From Flavobacterium branchiarum (GTDB lineage: Bacteria > Bacteroidota > Bacteroidia > Flavobacteriales > Flavobacteriaceae): DNA of 64,000 bases. Under the pieces are notes generated by a model, which saw only the letters and a program-made list of their open reading frames with translations, was not told where the DNA came from and did no database searches. The stretch spans positions 124,001 through 188,000 of the forward strand of contig NZ_JAUFQQ010000005.1 in the NCBI RefSeq assembly GCF_030409845.1. Reading direction: 5' to 3'. Shown in pieces: positions 51,699 to 59,259 of this stretch (positions are counted from its first letter, which is position 1; every line of letters begins with the position of its first letter). The translations under genes and the position numbers were made by a program.

Positions 51699-51935
51699 CT
51701 ACCCTATTTCTCTAATTCCTTTCATGAAAATCCATTTCATAAAAAGTTTCTCTCCATCCTTTGTTTTAGCGGCTTGAAATTTCGGAGACAAAAGCGTTCC
51801 CACAACAAATGCAGTCATCGGAATCCAAAAACCTGTTAAGTCTGTGTACTTCTCTACCAAAAATCGCGCTAATATAAATAGTATTGCAAAACAGCCTAGC
51901 TGATACAAAAATGCTCTTACTTGTAATCTTGTCAT
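51699..51935 (-). CDS. Small membrane protein of unknown function
   Basis: This 78-aa protein has two hydrophobic segments (about 9-22 and 29-45, with FWIPMTAFVVGTLLSP) and a basic C-terminal end. I chose ATG 51935. The region between it and rlmL contains an inverted repeat of the CAAAGTTAC type, which may contain its promoter. No family was recognised. Confidence 0.55.
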   Translation of the reverse strand: MTRLQVRAFLYQLGCFAILFILARFLVEKYTDLTGFWIPMTAFVVGTLLSPKFQAAKTKDGEKLFMKWIFMKGIREIG

Positions 51936-51948
51936 TTTTCTTTTTTTA

Positions 51949-52040
51949 AGGTTCAAAGTTACAGAGAACCAAAGGAACAAAGTTGTGTATAGATAATCAA
52001 AATTTTAGCTTTAAAACTAAACCTCTGTTACTTTGAACCT
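51949..52040. repeat. Inverted repeat with CAAAGT / ACTTTG words
   Basis: AGGTTCAAAGTTACAGAG at 51949-51966 and CTCTGTTACTTTGAACCT at 52023-52040 are complementary over 18 bp with one mismatch, 56 bp apart. Related words (AACTTTG, CTTTGTAACTT) recur between the arms and at 55101-55128. I recall such words as common intergenic repeats in Flavobacterium. Confidence 0.75.
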
Positions 52041-52056
52041 TTGCCTCTTTGTAACT

Positions 52057-53220
52057 TTATTCACTAACTTGAAACTTAGTTCTCTTACTTCCTTCGTACA
52101 TTTCGTACTTCACTAATCTCGCTTCTAAACTTGCGTTAAAAAGTTTAATTTTTCTAGACGGTTTAAGTCCAACAAATTTTAAGGCTTCAAGATTAGCAGT
52201 AATAAACCAAGCATTCGTTGCAGGGTAATTTTTCTTTAATGTATCACCAATGTTTTTGTAAAACTCTTCCATATGAATATCCAAACGTTCATCATACGGC
52301 GGATTAAATACCATGTGCAAAGTCCCTTGAGTCGTTTTCTCAGTATCAAAAAAGTTTTTCTCTTCGATAGTGATGTAATCTTCTAAATTGGCATTTCTAA
52401 TATTGTCTTTAGCTTTACTTACAGCACTTGGTGCTTTATCAAATCCTTTAATAGTATAATGAAACTCTTTTGTTTTTTTCATCAAACTGCTTACAATTTG
52501 ATCAAACAAATCATTATCCCAATCATTCCATTTTTCAAAAGCGAACTCTTTTCTGTTAATATTAGCTGGAATATTACAAGCAATCATAGCCGCTTCGGCT
52601 AGGAAAGTACCAGAACCACACATAGGATCTAGAAAATGACCTTGACCTTCCCATCCAGATAATAACAACACCCCTGCTGCCAATACTTCATTTATAGGAG
52701 CAATATTTGTAGCTGTTCTATACCCACGTTGATGCAATGAATTACCAGAAGTATCCAATGCAACCGAAACTTGGTCTTTATCAATATGTATATTTATTCT
52801 TAAGTCTGGATGCGCTTTATCAATACTCGGACGTTGTCCTGTACGTTCTCTAAACTGATCCACAATAGCATCTTTACATTTTTGAGAAACAAACTCAGAG
52901 TGATTAAAATATTCTGAATGCACAGTTGCATCAATCACAAAAGTCTGATTAGCATTTATAAGCTTAGACCAGTTTACACCCGAAATACCTTTATACAAAC
53001 CTTGTTCATTATTGGCTCTAAAAAAGTAAATTGGCTTAAGCACTTTCAATGCAGTACGCAACGATAAGTTGGCTTTGTACATAAACCCTTTATCTCCCTT
53101 AAAACTTACCATTCTTACCCCTTGCTCAACATCTTGTGCACCTAGCAATTGTAATTCTTTTGCTAAAATTTCTTCAAAGCCAAAAAAGGTTTTGGCTACC
53201 ATTTTAAAATTATTTTCCAT
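52057..53220 (-). CDS. THUMP-domain RNA methyltransferase (RlmL N2-methylase-like)
   Basis: This 387-aa protein has an N-terminal ferredoxin-like plus THUMP region (about 1-165) and a C-terminal Rossmann methyltransferase domain with FLDPMCGSGTFLAEAAMIA (SAM), GFDKAPSAVSKAKDN and the catalytic motif VFNPPYDERL. This matches the RlmL/YcbY-type N2-guanine methylase module that modifies 23S rRNA. The first half of E. coli RlmKL is represented, and the RlmK half is absent. The start is at 53220. Confidence 0.9.
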   Translation of the reverse strand: MENNFKMVAKTFFGFEEILAKELQLLGAQDVEQGVRMVSFKGDKGFMYKANLSLRTALKVLKPIYFFRANNEQGLYKGISGVNWSKLINANQTFVIDATVHSEYFNHSEFVSQKCKDAIVDQFRERTGQRPSIDKAHPDLRINIHIDKDQVSVALDTSGNSLHQRGYRTATNIAPINEVLAAGVLLLSGWEGQGHFLDPMCGSGTFLAEAAMIACNIPANINRKEFAFEKWNDWDNDLFDQIVSSLMKKTKEFHYTIKGFDKAPSAVSKAKDNIRNANLEDYITIEEKNFFDTEKTTQGTLHMVFNPPYDERLDIHMEEFYKNIGDTLKKNYPATNAWFITANLEALKFVGLKPSRKIKLFNASLEARLVKYEMYEGSKRTKFQVSE

Positions 53221-53347
53221 CTTTATATTTAAATTAAAACAGACTTATTTAAACAAAAATCAATCTGTAATAAAAAATTTTGAATCTACTACAGCGACAT
53301 TATATGTGTATCGCTTGCGAAATAGTTATTTTTCAGCAAAAATACAC

Positions 53348-53355
53348 TAAATTTG
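53348..53355 (+). promoter_or_regulatory. -7 promoter element of the methyltransferase gene
   Basis: TAAATTTG at 53348-53355, 29 bp before ATG 53385. Confidence 0.6.
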
Positions 53356-53384
53356 CGGGACTTGAATTAATTGAAAAAGAATAA

Positions 53385-54149
53385 ATGTCTGAAGCACATC
53401 ACCCATCTACAACAAACCACAATCAATCAACCGAAAACTGGTTCACTTCTTGGTTTGATACACCATACTATCATATATTATACAAGGACAGAAACTATAG
53501 AGAAGCGCAAATCTTCATGGATAACCTTACGCACTATCTTAATCTTCCTGAAAAAGCCAAAGTACTTGATTTAGCATGCGGAAAAGGGCGTCATTCTATT
53601 TATTTAAACCAATTAGGATTCAATGTCCTTGGAGCAGATTTATCAGAAAACAGCATTGCTGAGGCTAGTAAAAACAGTAACGAAACCTTGCATTTCAAAG
53701 TGCACGACATGCGTGAGCCTTTTGAAGAAAAATTCGATGCAATTTTTAACCTATTCACCAGCTTTGGTTATTTTGAAAGTGATGAAGATAATCTTACCAC
53801 TCTAAAAGCGATAAAAGCCAGTTTAAGTGAATATGGTTTTGCAGTAATCGATTTTATGAATGTAACACAAGTAATAGAAACACTAGTACCTGAAGAAATA
53901 AAAACTGTCGATGGTATCGATTTTCACATTAAGAGATATGTAGAAGACGGACATATTCTTAAAGAAATAGATTTTGAAGACCAAGGCAAAAAATTTCATT
54001 TTACCGAAAAAGTAAAAGCATTAACTTTAAAAGATTTTGAAGATTTAATGGAACAAGCTGGTATATTTCTATTAGACACATTTGGTGATTATAAATTAAA
54101 AAAGTTTCACAAAACCGATAGCGAACGATTAATCATGATTTTTAAGTAA
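53385..54149 (+). CDS. SAM-dependent methyltransferase
   Basis: This 254-aa class I methyltransferase has the SAM-binding VLDLACGKGRHSIYL (about 60-75), the acidic loop VLGADLSENSI and the post-I region FDAIFNLFTSFGYF. The opening SWFDTPYYHILYKDRN and the helical C-terminal end match a family often annotated only as methyltransferase. The substrate is unknown. The start is well set by a promoter at 53348. Confidence 0.88.
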   Translation: MSEAHHPSTTNHNQSTENWFTSWFDTPYYHILYKDRNYREAQIFMDNLTHYLNLPEKAKVLDLACGKGRHSIYLNQLGFNVLGADLSENSIAEASKNSNETLHFKVHDMREPFEEKFDAIFNLFTSFGYFESDEDNLTTLKAIKASLSEYGFAVIDFMNVTQVIETLVPEEIKTVDGIDFHIKRYVEDGHILKEIDFEDQGKKFHFTEKVKALTLKDFEDLMEQAGIFLLDTFGDYKLKKFHKTDSERLIMIFK

Positions 54150-54213
54150 TTGAAATATCCTTTATTAACTTGATAAATAATAAAAGGACGAAACTAAAAA
54201 ACGATTAAACTAA

Positions 54214-54882
54214 ATGAATTATCTATTACCCTTACTTTCTGTATTATTAGGATATATTGTTGCATTGGTACTAAAACCAAAAGACAAAACCAATCTTAAA
54301 CTATTATTAGCTTTTAGCGGATCCTTTCTGCTATCGCTTACAGTGATGCATTTACTTCCAGAAGTATACGAATCACACAACCATAATATTGGATTATTTA
54401 TAATGCTTGGGATTTTATTCCAAATTATACTTGAATTTTTCTCTAAGGGAGCAGAACACGGACATGTACATGGTCACGCCAAAATGTCTCAAATTCCATG
54501 GTTACTCTTCATTAGTTTATGCATACACGCATTTCTAGAAGGATTCCCTGTGAGTCACCACCACGATATCGCTATTGGTATTGCCATTCATCACTTACCA
54601 ATTGCAATTATCCTGACCACTTTTTTCATTAATGCACATCTTAACAAAAAAGCCATTTTTGCATTTATGATAACATTTGCAATCATGACACCACTAGGAA
54701 CAATAGCATCCGAATATTTACCGTTTTTAAATGATTATTTCACCGAAATTACTGCTGTTGTAATCGGAATATTATTCCATATTTCATCAACAATAATTTT
54801 TGAAAGTAGCGAAGGACATAAATTTAATATTGCCAAAATTTCGATGATTGTTTTCGGAATTGCATTGGCCTATTTTATATAA
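54214..54882 (+). CDS. ZIP-family metal transporter
   Basis: This 222-aa integral membrane protein has about seven helices and the ZIP hallmarks: a His-rich loop (GAEHGHVHGHAK, about 88-99), HAFLEGFPVSHHHD in helix IV and IAIHHLPIAIILT in helix V, with metal-binding His and Glu. It probably imports zinc or iron. It follows the methyltransferase gene by 64 bp and may be co-transcribed. Confidence 0.88.
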   Translation: MNYLLPLLSVLLGYIVALVLKPKDKTNLKLLLAFSGSFLLSLTVMHLLPEVYESHNHNIGLFIMLGILFQIILEFFSKGAEHGHVHGHAKMSQIPWLLFISLCIHAFLEGFPVSHHHDIAIGIAIHHLPIAIILTTFFINAHLNKKAIFAFMITFAIMTPLGTIASEYLPFLNDYFTEITAVVIGILFHISSTIIFESSEGHKFNIAKISMIVFGIALAYFI

Positions 54883-54883
54883 A

Positions 54884-54988
54884 CTGGGCCTGTCCCTTTG
54901 GGTTGGAAGCTCCAGATAGTTATCGAGACGGCTATATCTTTTTTTCGTTCCTCACTAAAAAGGATACCGCCTCAATCCCTCACGCAAC
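54884..54988. repeat. REP-like intergenic element
   Basis: About 105 bp of atypical, less AT-rich sequence beginning two bases after the ZIP stop codon. It contains CGGCTATATC and GGATACCGCC as arms of an imperfect inverted repeat around a T-rich and A-rich centre, and ends in CAATCCCTCACGCAAC. I recall very similar sequences repeated in many flavobacterial genomes; this needs a self-comparison of the genome. It may serve as a terminator-like or REP-type element. Confidence 0.55.
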
Positions 54989-55100
54989 TTAAAAATAAAA
55001 AAATCATTTTTAAACAATAAACACACTATTTCATTTTTTCTATTTTTTTTTAACTAATTCACTCTATTTCACATGAATTATTCAATACTTAGTAGGGAAA

Positions 55101-55128
55101 ACTTTGTAACTTTGGTACTTTGTAACTT
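55101..55128. repeat. Duplicated ACTTTGTAACTT carrying a -7 element
   Basis: Two copies of ACTTTGTAACTT (55101-55112, 55117-55128) separated by 4 bp. The first junction supplies TAACTTTG (55107-55114), a perfect -7 element that could start transcription of murQ. It is related to the words in the inverted repeat at 51949-52040. Confidence 0.65.
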
Positions 55129-55146
55129 AGAAACACAAAAAACAAA

Positions 55147-55959
55147 ATGACATTTACAAGAATAACAGAGCAGTCTTCTAAATATGAACATCTAGAAAAA
55201 ATGTCTGTACATGACTTACTGACTAACATCAATCAGGAAGACAAAACAGTTCCGTTTGCAGTAGAAAAAGCAATTCCACAAATAGAAGCTTTAGTAGCTC
55301 AAATCGTAACCAAACTAAAACTTGGCGGACGATTATTTTATATAGGAGCAGGAACATCTGGTCGTTTAGCGATTGTAGATGCTTCAGAATGCCCTCCAAC
55401 TTTTGGCGTTCCATTCGATTTAGTAAACGGAATCATAGCTGGGGGAGACAAAGCCATCCGTCAAGCGGTAGAAAATGCCGAAGACGATGCAAAACAAGCA
55501 TGGATCGACTTACAAGCACATACTATTTCAGAAAACGATGTCGTTATTGGTATCGCAGCTTCTGGAACAACACCATATGTAATTGGAGGATTGGAACGTT
55601 GCAATGAAAATAACATTATCACAGGATGCATAACATGCAATGCCGAAAGTCCACTTTCGCAAACAGCACAATTTCCAATAGAAGTAGTTGTTGGTCCTGA
55701 ATTCATTACAGGAAGCTCAAGAATGAAAGCTGGAACTGCACAAAAATTGGTTCTTAATATGATTTCGACTGCCGCTATGATTCAACTCGGAAAAGTAAAA
55801 GGCAACAAAATGGTCGATATGCAATTAAGCAACAGTAAGTTAGTTGACCGCGGTGTAAAAATGATTATGGGCGAAATTCCTGTTTCATACGAGCAAGCAT
55901 CAGAGCTATTGCATACTTACGGAAGTGTACGAAAAGCAATAGACAATTATAAAATATAA
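55147..55959 (+). CDS. murQ: N-acetylmuramic acid 6-phosphate etherase
   Basis: MurQ removes lactate from MurNAc-6-phosphate in peptidoglycan recycling. The 270-aa protein has the SIS-domain motif IGAGTSGRLAIVDASECPPTFG, with the catalytic glutamate in SECPP. IAASGTTPYV and GSSRMKAGTAQKLVLNM follow, and a C-terminal helical region completes it. The length is at the short end of the family (about 270-300). It is the only recycling gene visible; no AnmK or NagK is adjacent. Confidence 0.94.
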   Translation: MTFTRITEQSSKYEHLEKMSVHDLLTNINQEDKTVPFAVEKAIPQIEALVAQIVTKLKLGGRLFYIGAGTSGRLAIVDASECPPTFGVPFDLVNGIIAGGDKAIRQAVENAEDDAKQAWIDLQAHTISENDVVIGIAASGTTPYVIGGLERCNENNIITGCITCNAESPLSQTAQFPIEVVVGPEFITGSSRMKAGTAQKLVLNMISTAAMIQLGKVKGNKMVDMQLSNSKLVDRGVKMIMGEIPVSYEQASELLHTYGSVRKAIDNYKI

Positions 55960-56008
55960 AGGGTGACATGATTTATGTAAAACATGAAACTAAAAATTAA
56001 AAAAAAAC

Positions 56009-56230
56009 ATGGGAACAAACAAAGAATTACTAGGAAAAGGAGTTAGATACTTAATGGGTTCTTTGCCCCTATTATTTATTGGCCCTTCGGTAATATACAA
56101 TGCGTTTATGAATCAACAAAACGTATGGCATTACTTAGTACTTGCTATTGGTATAATTGCTTGTATAGCCGGAATGTTTTTGATCTTTTATGGTCTGAAA
56201 ACAATTATGAAAGGTTTGTTTAATGACTAA
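56009..56230 (+). CDS. DUF6095 membrane protein
   Basis: This 73-aa protein has two membrane helices (about 16-34 and 42-66), separated by a short loop with QQNVWHY. I recognise the DUF6095 family, known only in Bacteroidota. It sits 49 bp downstream of murQ and probably belongs to the same transcript, hinting at an envelope role. Confidence 0.72.
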   Translation: MGTNKELLGKGVRYLMGSLPLLFIGPSVIYNAFMNQQNVWHYLVLAIGIIACIAGMFLIFYGLKTIMKGLFND

Positions 56231-56263
56231 TTTTTTTAATTCAAATAAAATTCAATAACTACA

Positions 56264-56836
56264 ATGGATAGCTTAATTCATATTCAAAAAACATTCGATA
56301 AGGTTATCTACATAGATAAAAAAATAAACAATCGCGAGTTTGAAGATTGTGTATTTAAAAATTGCGATTTCTCTAATAGCAATTTTGCCTACAATACTTT
56401 TTTAGATTGTGAATTTATCGATTGTAATTTATCAATGACCAGTTTAAAAGGGACAAGCTTAAAAAATGTAACTTTTAAGAACTGCAAACTCCTAGGAATT
56501 GCTTTTAACGAATGTGAAGATTTTCTATTTCAAGTATATTTTGAAGAATCTTCGTTGGATTATGCTTCGTTTTCTAATAAAAAAATGCCAAAAACTAAAT
56601 TTGTAAACTGTTCGATGAAAGAAACTACTTTTATTGGTACCAATTTAACAAGTTCGGTTTTTGATAATTGTAATTTAGAAGGAGCCATTTTTAACGAAAC
56701 ACAATTAGCAGGCGTAAATTTTAAAACTGCTTATAATTTTAAAATAGATCCAGAGTTTAATCCCATGAAAAAAGCACAATTCTCAACCGAAGGTGTTTTG
56801 GGACTTTTAGATAAGTATGACATTAAAATTGTATAA
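56264..56836 (+). CDS. Pentapeptide-repeat protein
   Basis: This 190-aa protein consists mostly of A(D/N)LXX-type five-residue repeats, visible as FEDCVFKNCDFSNSNF and LKNVTFKNCKL, continuing as CSMKETTFIGTNLTSSVFDNCNLEGAIF. These form a right-handed quadrilateral beta-helix. A C-terminal motif GLLDKYDIKIV caps it. Qnr-like topoisomerase-protecting proteins share this fold and a similar C-terminal end, but many pentapeptide proteins have other or no known function. It begins 33 bp after the DUF6095 gene and ends 2 bp before the next gene, so the three to four genes are likely one operon. Confidence 0.85.
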   Translation: MDSLIHIQKTFDKVIYIDKKINNREFEDCVFKNCDFSNSNFAYNTFLDCEFIDCNLSMTSLKGTSLKNVTFKNCKLLGIAFNECEDFLFQVYFEESSLDYASFSNKKMPKTKFVNCSMKETTFIGTNLTSSVFDNCNLEGAIFNETQLAGVNFKTAYNFKIDPEFNPMKKAQFSTEGVLGLLDKYDIKIV

Positions 56837-56838
56837 TC

Positions 56839-57414
56839 ATGACTGCATCCGAATCGTATTTAGAGAGTATTAAAAAACAGTTTTTATATTATAAAACCCT
56901 AGGCGAAAAAGCAATCGATCAACTTGAACCCGAACAACTTTTTGTTTCTATAAACGAGGATACAAATAGCATTGCCATTATTGTAAAACACATATCAGGC
57001 AATATGCTTTCGCGTTGGACCGATTTCCTTACAACCGATGGCGAAAAACAATGGCGCAATCGAGATGACGAATTTGAGAATGACTTCCAATCCAAAGAAG
57101 AAGTAATGACTGCTTGGGAAAAGGGTTGGAAATGCCTTTTTGATACCTTAAACAGCTTAAAACCCGATCAGCTGTCAGATATTATATATATCAGAAACGA
57201 AGGTCATACGGTTATCGAAGCCATCAACAGACAATTGGCACATTATCCTTATCATGTGGGGCAAATTGTATTTTATGCCAAACAATTAAAAAATACTAGC
57301 TGGCAAAGTCTATCAATTCCAAGAAAAGAATCTAATAGTTATAATGCTATTAAATTTGCACAAGAAAAAGAAATTAAGAACTTTACAGATGAAGAGCTTA
57401 ATAAATTAAAATAA
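56839..57414 (+). CDS. DUF1572 / DinB-like protein
   Basis: This 191-aa protein is a DinB-fold four-helix protein, with a first helix SYLESIKKQFLYYKTL and IAIIVKHISGNMLSRWTDF. A later HYPYHVGQIVFYAKQLK supplies His residues (with the H in VKHISGN) for a metal site. The DinB superfamily includes metal-dependent thiol-transferases, but DUF1572 has no known reaction. It starts 2 bp after the pentapeptide gene. Confidence 0.82.
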   Translation: MTASESYLESIKKQFLYYKTLGEKAIDQLEPEQLFVSINEDTNSIAIIVKHISGNMLSRWTDFLTTDGEKQWRNRDDEFENDFQSKEEVMTAWEKGWKCLFDTLNSLKPDQLSDIIYIRNEGHTVIEAINRQLAHYPYHVGQIVFYAKQLKNTSWQSLSIPRKESNSYNAIKFAQEKEIKNFTDEELNKLK

Positions 57415-57551
57415 AATATGCTATTCCTTTGTGTCTGTTCTGAGTAGCCCTGATTGAAACGGAAATCCTTTTTATTTTTTTCTTTAAAAAATAAAAAGAT
57501 TATAGTGTAAAGCAGGAAAAAGCTCCTAAAAAATTACATAAATCATTTACC

Positions 57552-57923
57552 ATGAAAAAATTACTATTACTTCCTTTATTACTTATTGTTGCCTCTTGTT
57601 ACAATACCGAACACAATTGCAAAGATTTTAAAACAGGAAAATTCAAATTTGAATTCGACGTTGATGGAGTTAAAAAAACAACCATTTTTGAGCGAAGAGA
57701 TGATATTGAAATAGAAACTTTTGAAGGTAAAACGGATACTGCAACAATACGTTGGGTAAGCGATTGCGAATATGTTCTACAAAAGAAACACCCAAAAAAC
57801 AAAGCCGAGGAAAAAGCTATCGGTATGAAAATTTTAAGCACTACCAAAGATTCGTACACTTTTGAGTTCGGAATGGTAGGTTCAAATCAAAAACAACGTG
57901 GGACCGTTGTTCGAATAGATTAA
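57552..57923 (+). CDS. Small lipoprotein of unknown function
   Basis: This 123-aa protein has a signal peptide and lipobox (IVASC, Cys at 16). The mature part of about 105 residues is beta-rich, with two conserved-looking segments (HNCKDFKTGKFKF and TATIRWVSDCEYVL) that together hold two further cysteines, possibly a disulfide. I do not recognise a family with known function. It is separated from both neighbours by short gaps. Confidence 0.7.
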   Translation: MKKLLLLPLLLIVASCYNTEHNCKDFKTGKFKFEFDVDGVKKTTIFERRDDIEIETFEGKTDTATIRWVSDCEYVLQKKHPKNKAEEKAIGMKILSTTKDSYTFEFGMVGSNQKQRGTVVRID

Positions 57924-57967
57924 TTTGATCCCTAATTTCACCCCTCACAATTAACACCTTTTTTTAA

Positions 57968-58744
57968 ATGGAAGTATTTTTAAATCCCGATGCATGGGTT
58001 GCTTTATTAACATTGACTTTTCTTGAAATTATTTTAGGAATCGACAATATCATTTTTATATCAATAGTAACTGGAAAGCTTCCTGTTGAGGAACGCAAAA
58101 AAGCAACTCGAATTGGTTTATTTTTAGCCATGTTCATGCGTATTGCTCTATTAATGGGTATCTCGTACTTAATTGCTATGAAAGCAACTGTTTTCAGTAT
58201 CAAATGGGGTTGGTTAAATGCCGATTTTACTGGACAAGCTTTGATATTATTAGGAGGAGGATTATTCTTGATTTATAAAAGTACTAAAGAAATTAGTGAA
58301 AAAGTAGATCATAAAGGTGAAGAAGAACAAACACTAAAAAGTGTTGCAAAAAAGTCTTTTTCGAATGTAATTGTGCAAATTTTACTAATTGATTTAATCT
58401 TTTCTGTAGATTCTATTTTGACAGCTGTTGGGATGACAAATGGTGTTACAGGCGCTTTAACTATTATGATTACTGCTGTGATTATTTCGGTAATGGTAAT
58501 GATGTTATTTGCTGTTCCTGTTGGAAACTTTGTAAATGCAAACCCATCAATACAAGTTCTAGGACTAGCGTTTTTAATCTTAATTGGTTTTATGCTAATC
58601 ACCGAAAGTATGCACTTATCTAATGCATCTCTTGTTGGAGAACACATAGGCGCAGTTCCTAAAGGATACTTGTATTTTGCCATTTCGTTCTCATTGGCTG
58701 TAGAGTTTATTAATATGAAAATGAGAAAACGTTCAAAACAATAA
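57968..58744 (+). CDS. TerC-family membrane protein
   Basis: This 258-aa integral membrane protein has about seven helices with the TerC features: EIILGIDNIIFISIVTGKLP near the N-terminus, IDLIFSVDSILTAVGM in the middle, and FLILIGFMLITESMHL. The conserved Asp residues in membrane helices are intact. TerC-like proteins were first linked to tellurite resistance and are now implicated in manganese export or metal transfer to secreted enzymes. No ter genes are near. A terminator follows. Confidence 0.9.
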   Translation: MEVFLNPDAWVALLTLTFLEIILGIDNIIFISIVTGKLPVEERKKATRIGLFLAMFMRIALLMGISYLIAMKATVFSIKWGWLNADFTGQALILLGGGLFLIYKSTKEISEKVDHKGEEEQTLKSVAKKSFSNVIVQILLIDLIFSVDSILTAVGMTNGVTGALTIMITAVIISVMVMMLFAVPVGNFVNANPSIQVLGLAFLILIGFMLITESMHLSNASLVGEHIGAVPKGYLYFAISFSLAVEFINMKMRKRSKQ

Positions 58745-58762
58745 CATCGAATATTTATAACG

Positions 58763-58797
58763 AAAAAGCGCTAAGGGTAACCTCAGCGCTTTTTTTT
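58763..58797 (+). terminator. Terminator after the TerC-like gene
   Basis: AAAAGCGCT and AGCGCTTTT pair, with an inner AGG/CCT pairing, followed by a T-run. Confidence 0.88.
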
Positions 58798-58821
58798 GCC
58801 TCAAATCTACATTAGATACAA

Positions 58822-59115
58822 CTAATTTTCTGAACCTTTTAAAACCGTTAATTTTAACATTAAGATTACCATAGTAATTACAATAAGAACCATTCCAAAA
58901 ACCTTAGCAGAATTAGTCTTATTAGGGATTTTCATTCCATAAAAATAAATAATCAATATAATGAGGAGAACAATAACATTAAAAATCAAATAATACAGAT
59001 CTCCTAATCCGTTTCCGAAACTCAAATAACCGTTTAAACAACCATAAATCATTAATACACTTAAAACTAAATACCAATAGAATAGAATATTAAATCCCTT
59101 TTTTACGTTTATCAT
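58822..59115 (-). CDS. Small membrane protein of unknown function
   Basis: This 97-aa protein consists mostly of three membrane helices (about 10-30, 40-60 and 73-92), with only short polar loops. I do not recognise a family. It is convergent with the TerC gene and separated from topoisomerase IV by a terminator, so it has its own promoter. Confidence 0.6.
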   Translation of the reverse strand: MINVKKGFNILFYWYLVLSVLMIYGCLNGYLSFGNGLGDLYYLIFNVIVLLIILIIYFYGMKIPNKTNSAKVFGMVLIVITMVILMLKLTVLKGSEN

Positions 59116-59170
59116 TTTATCTAAATAAGTTTAGTTACTCCATTTTTTTTATAACTACTAAATTATAGCA

Positions 59171-59208
59171 AAAAGAGACTATCTCACACTTGTGAAATAG
59201 TCTCTTTT
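59171..59208 (-). terminator. Terminator after the topoisomerase IV gene
   Basis: AAAAGAGACTAT and ATAGTCTCTTTT form a 12-bp stem, extended by TCAC/GTGA, with T-runs. It lies 52 bp after the minus-strand stop. Confidence 0.88.
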
Positions 59209-59259
59209 CTATTTTGTTAAGTCTTCTTGTTTATTAGACAACTTCTTTCCTAATGTAAA

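Noticed and set aside
53371..53574. A 67-residue plus-strand frame starting just before the methyltransferase ATG
   Set aside because: It overlaps the methyltransferase gene in another frame and has no protein-like composition.
55229..55706. Open frames on both strands inside murQ
   Set aside because: murQ is intact with complete motifs; the alternative frames have no family features.
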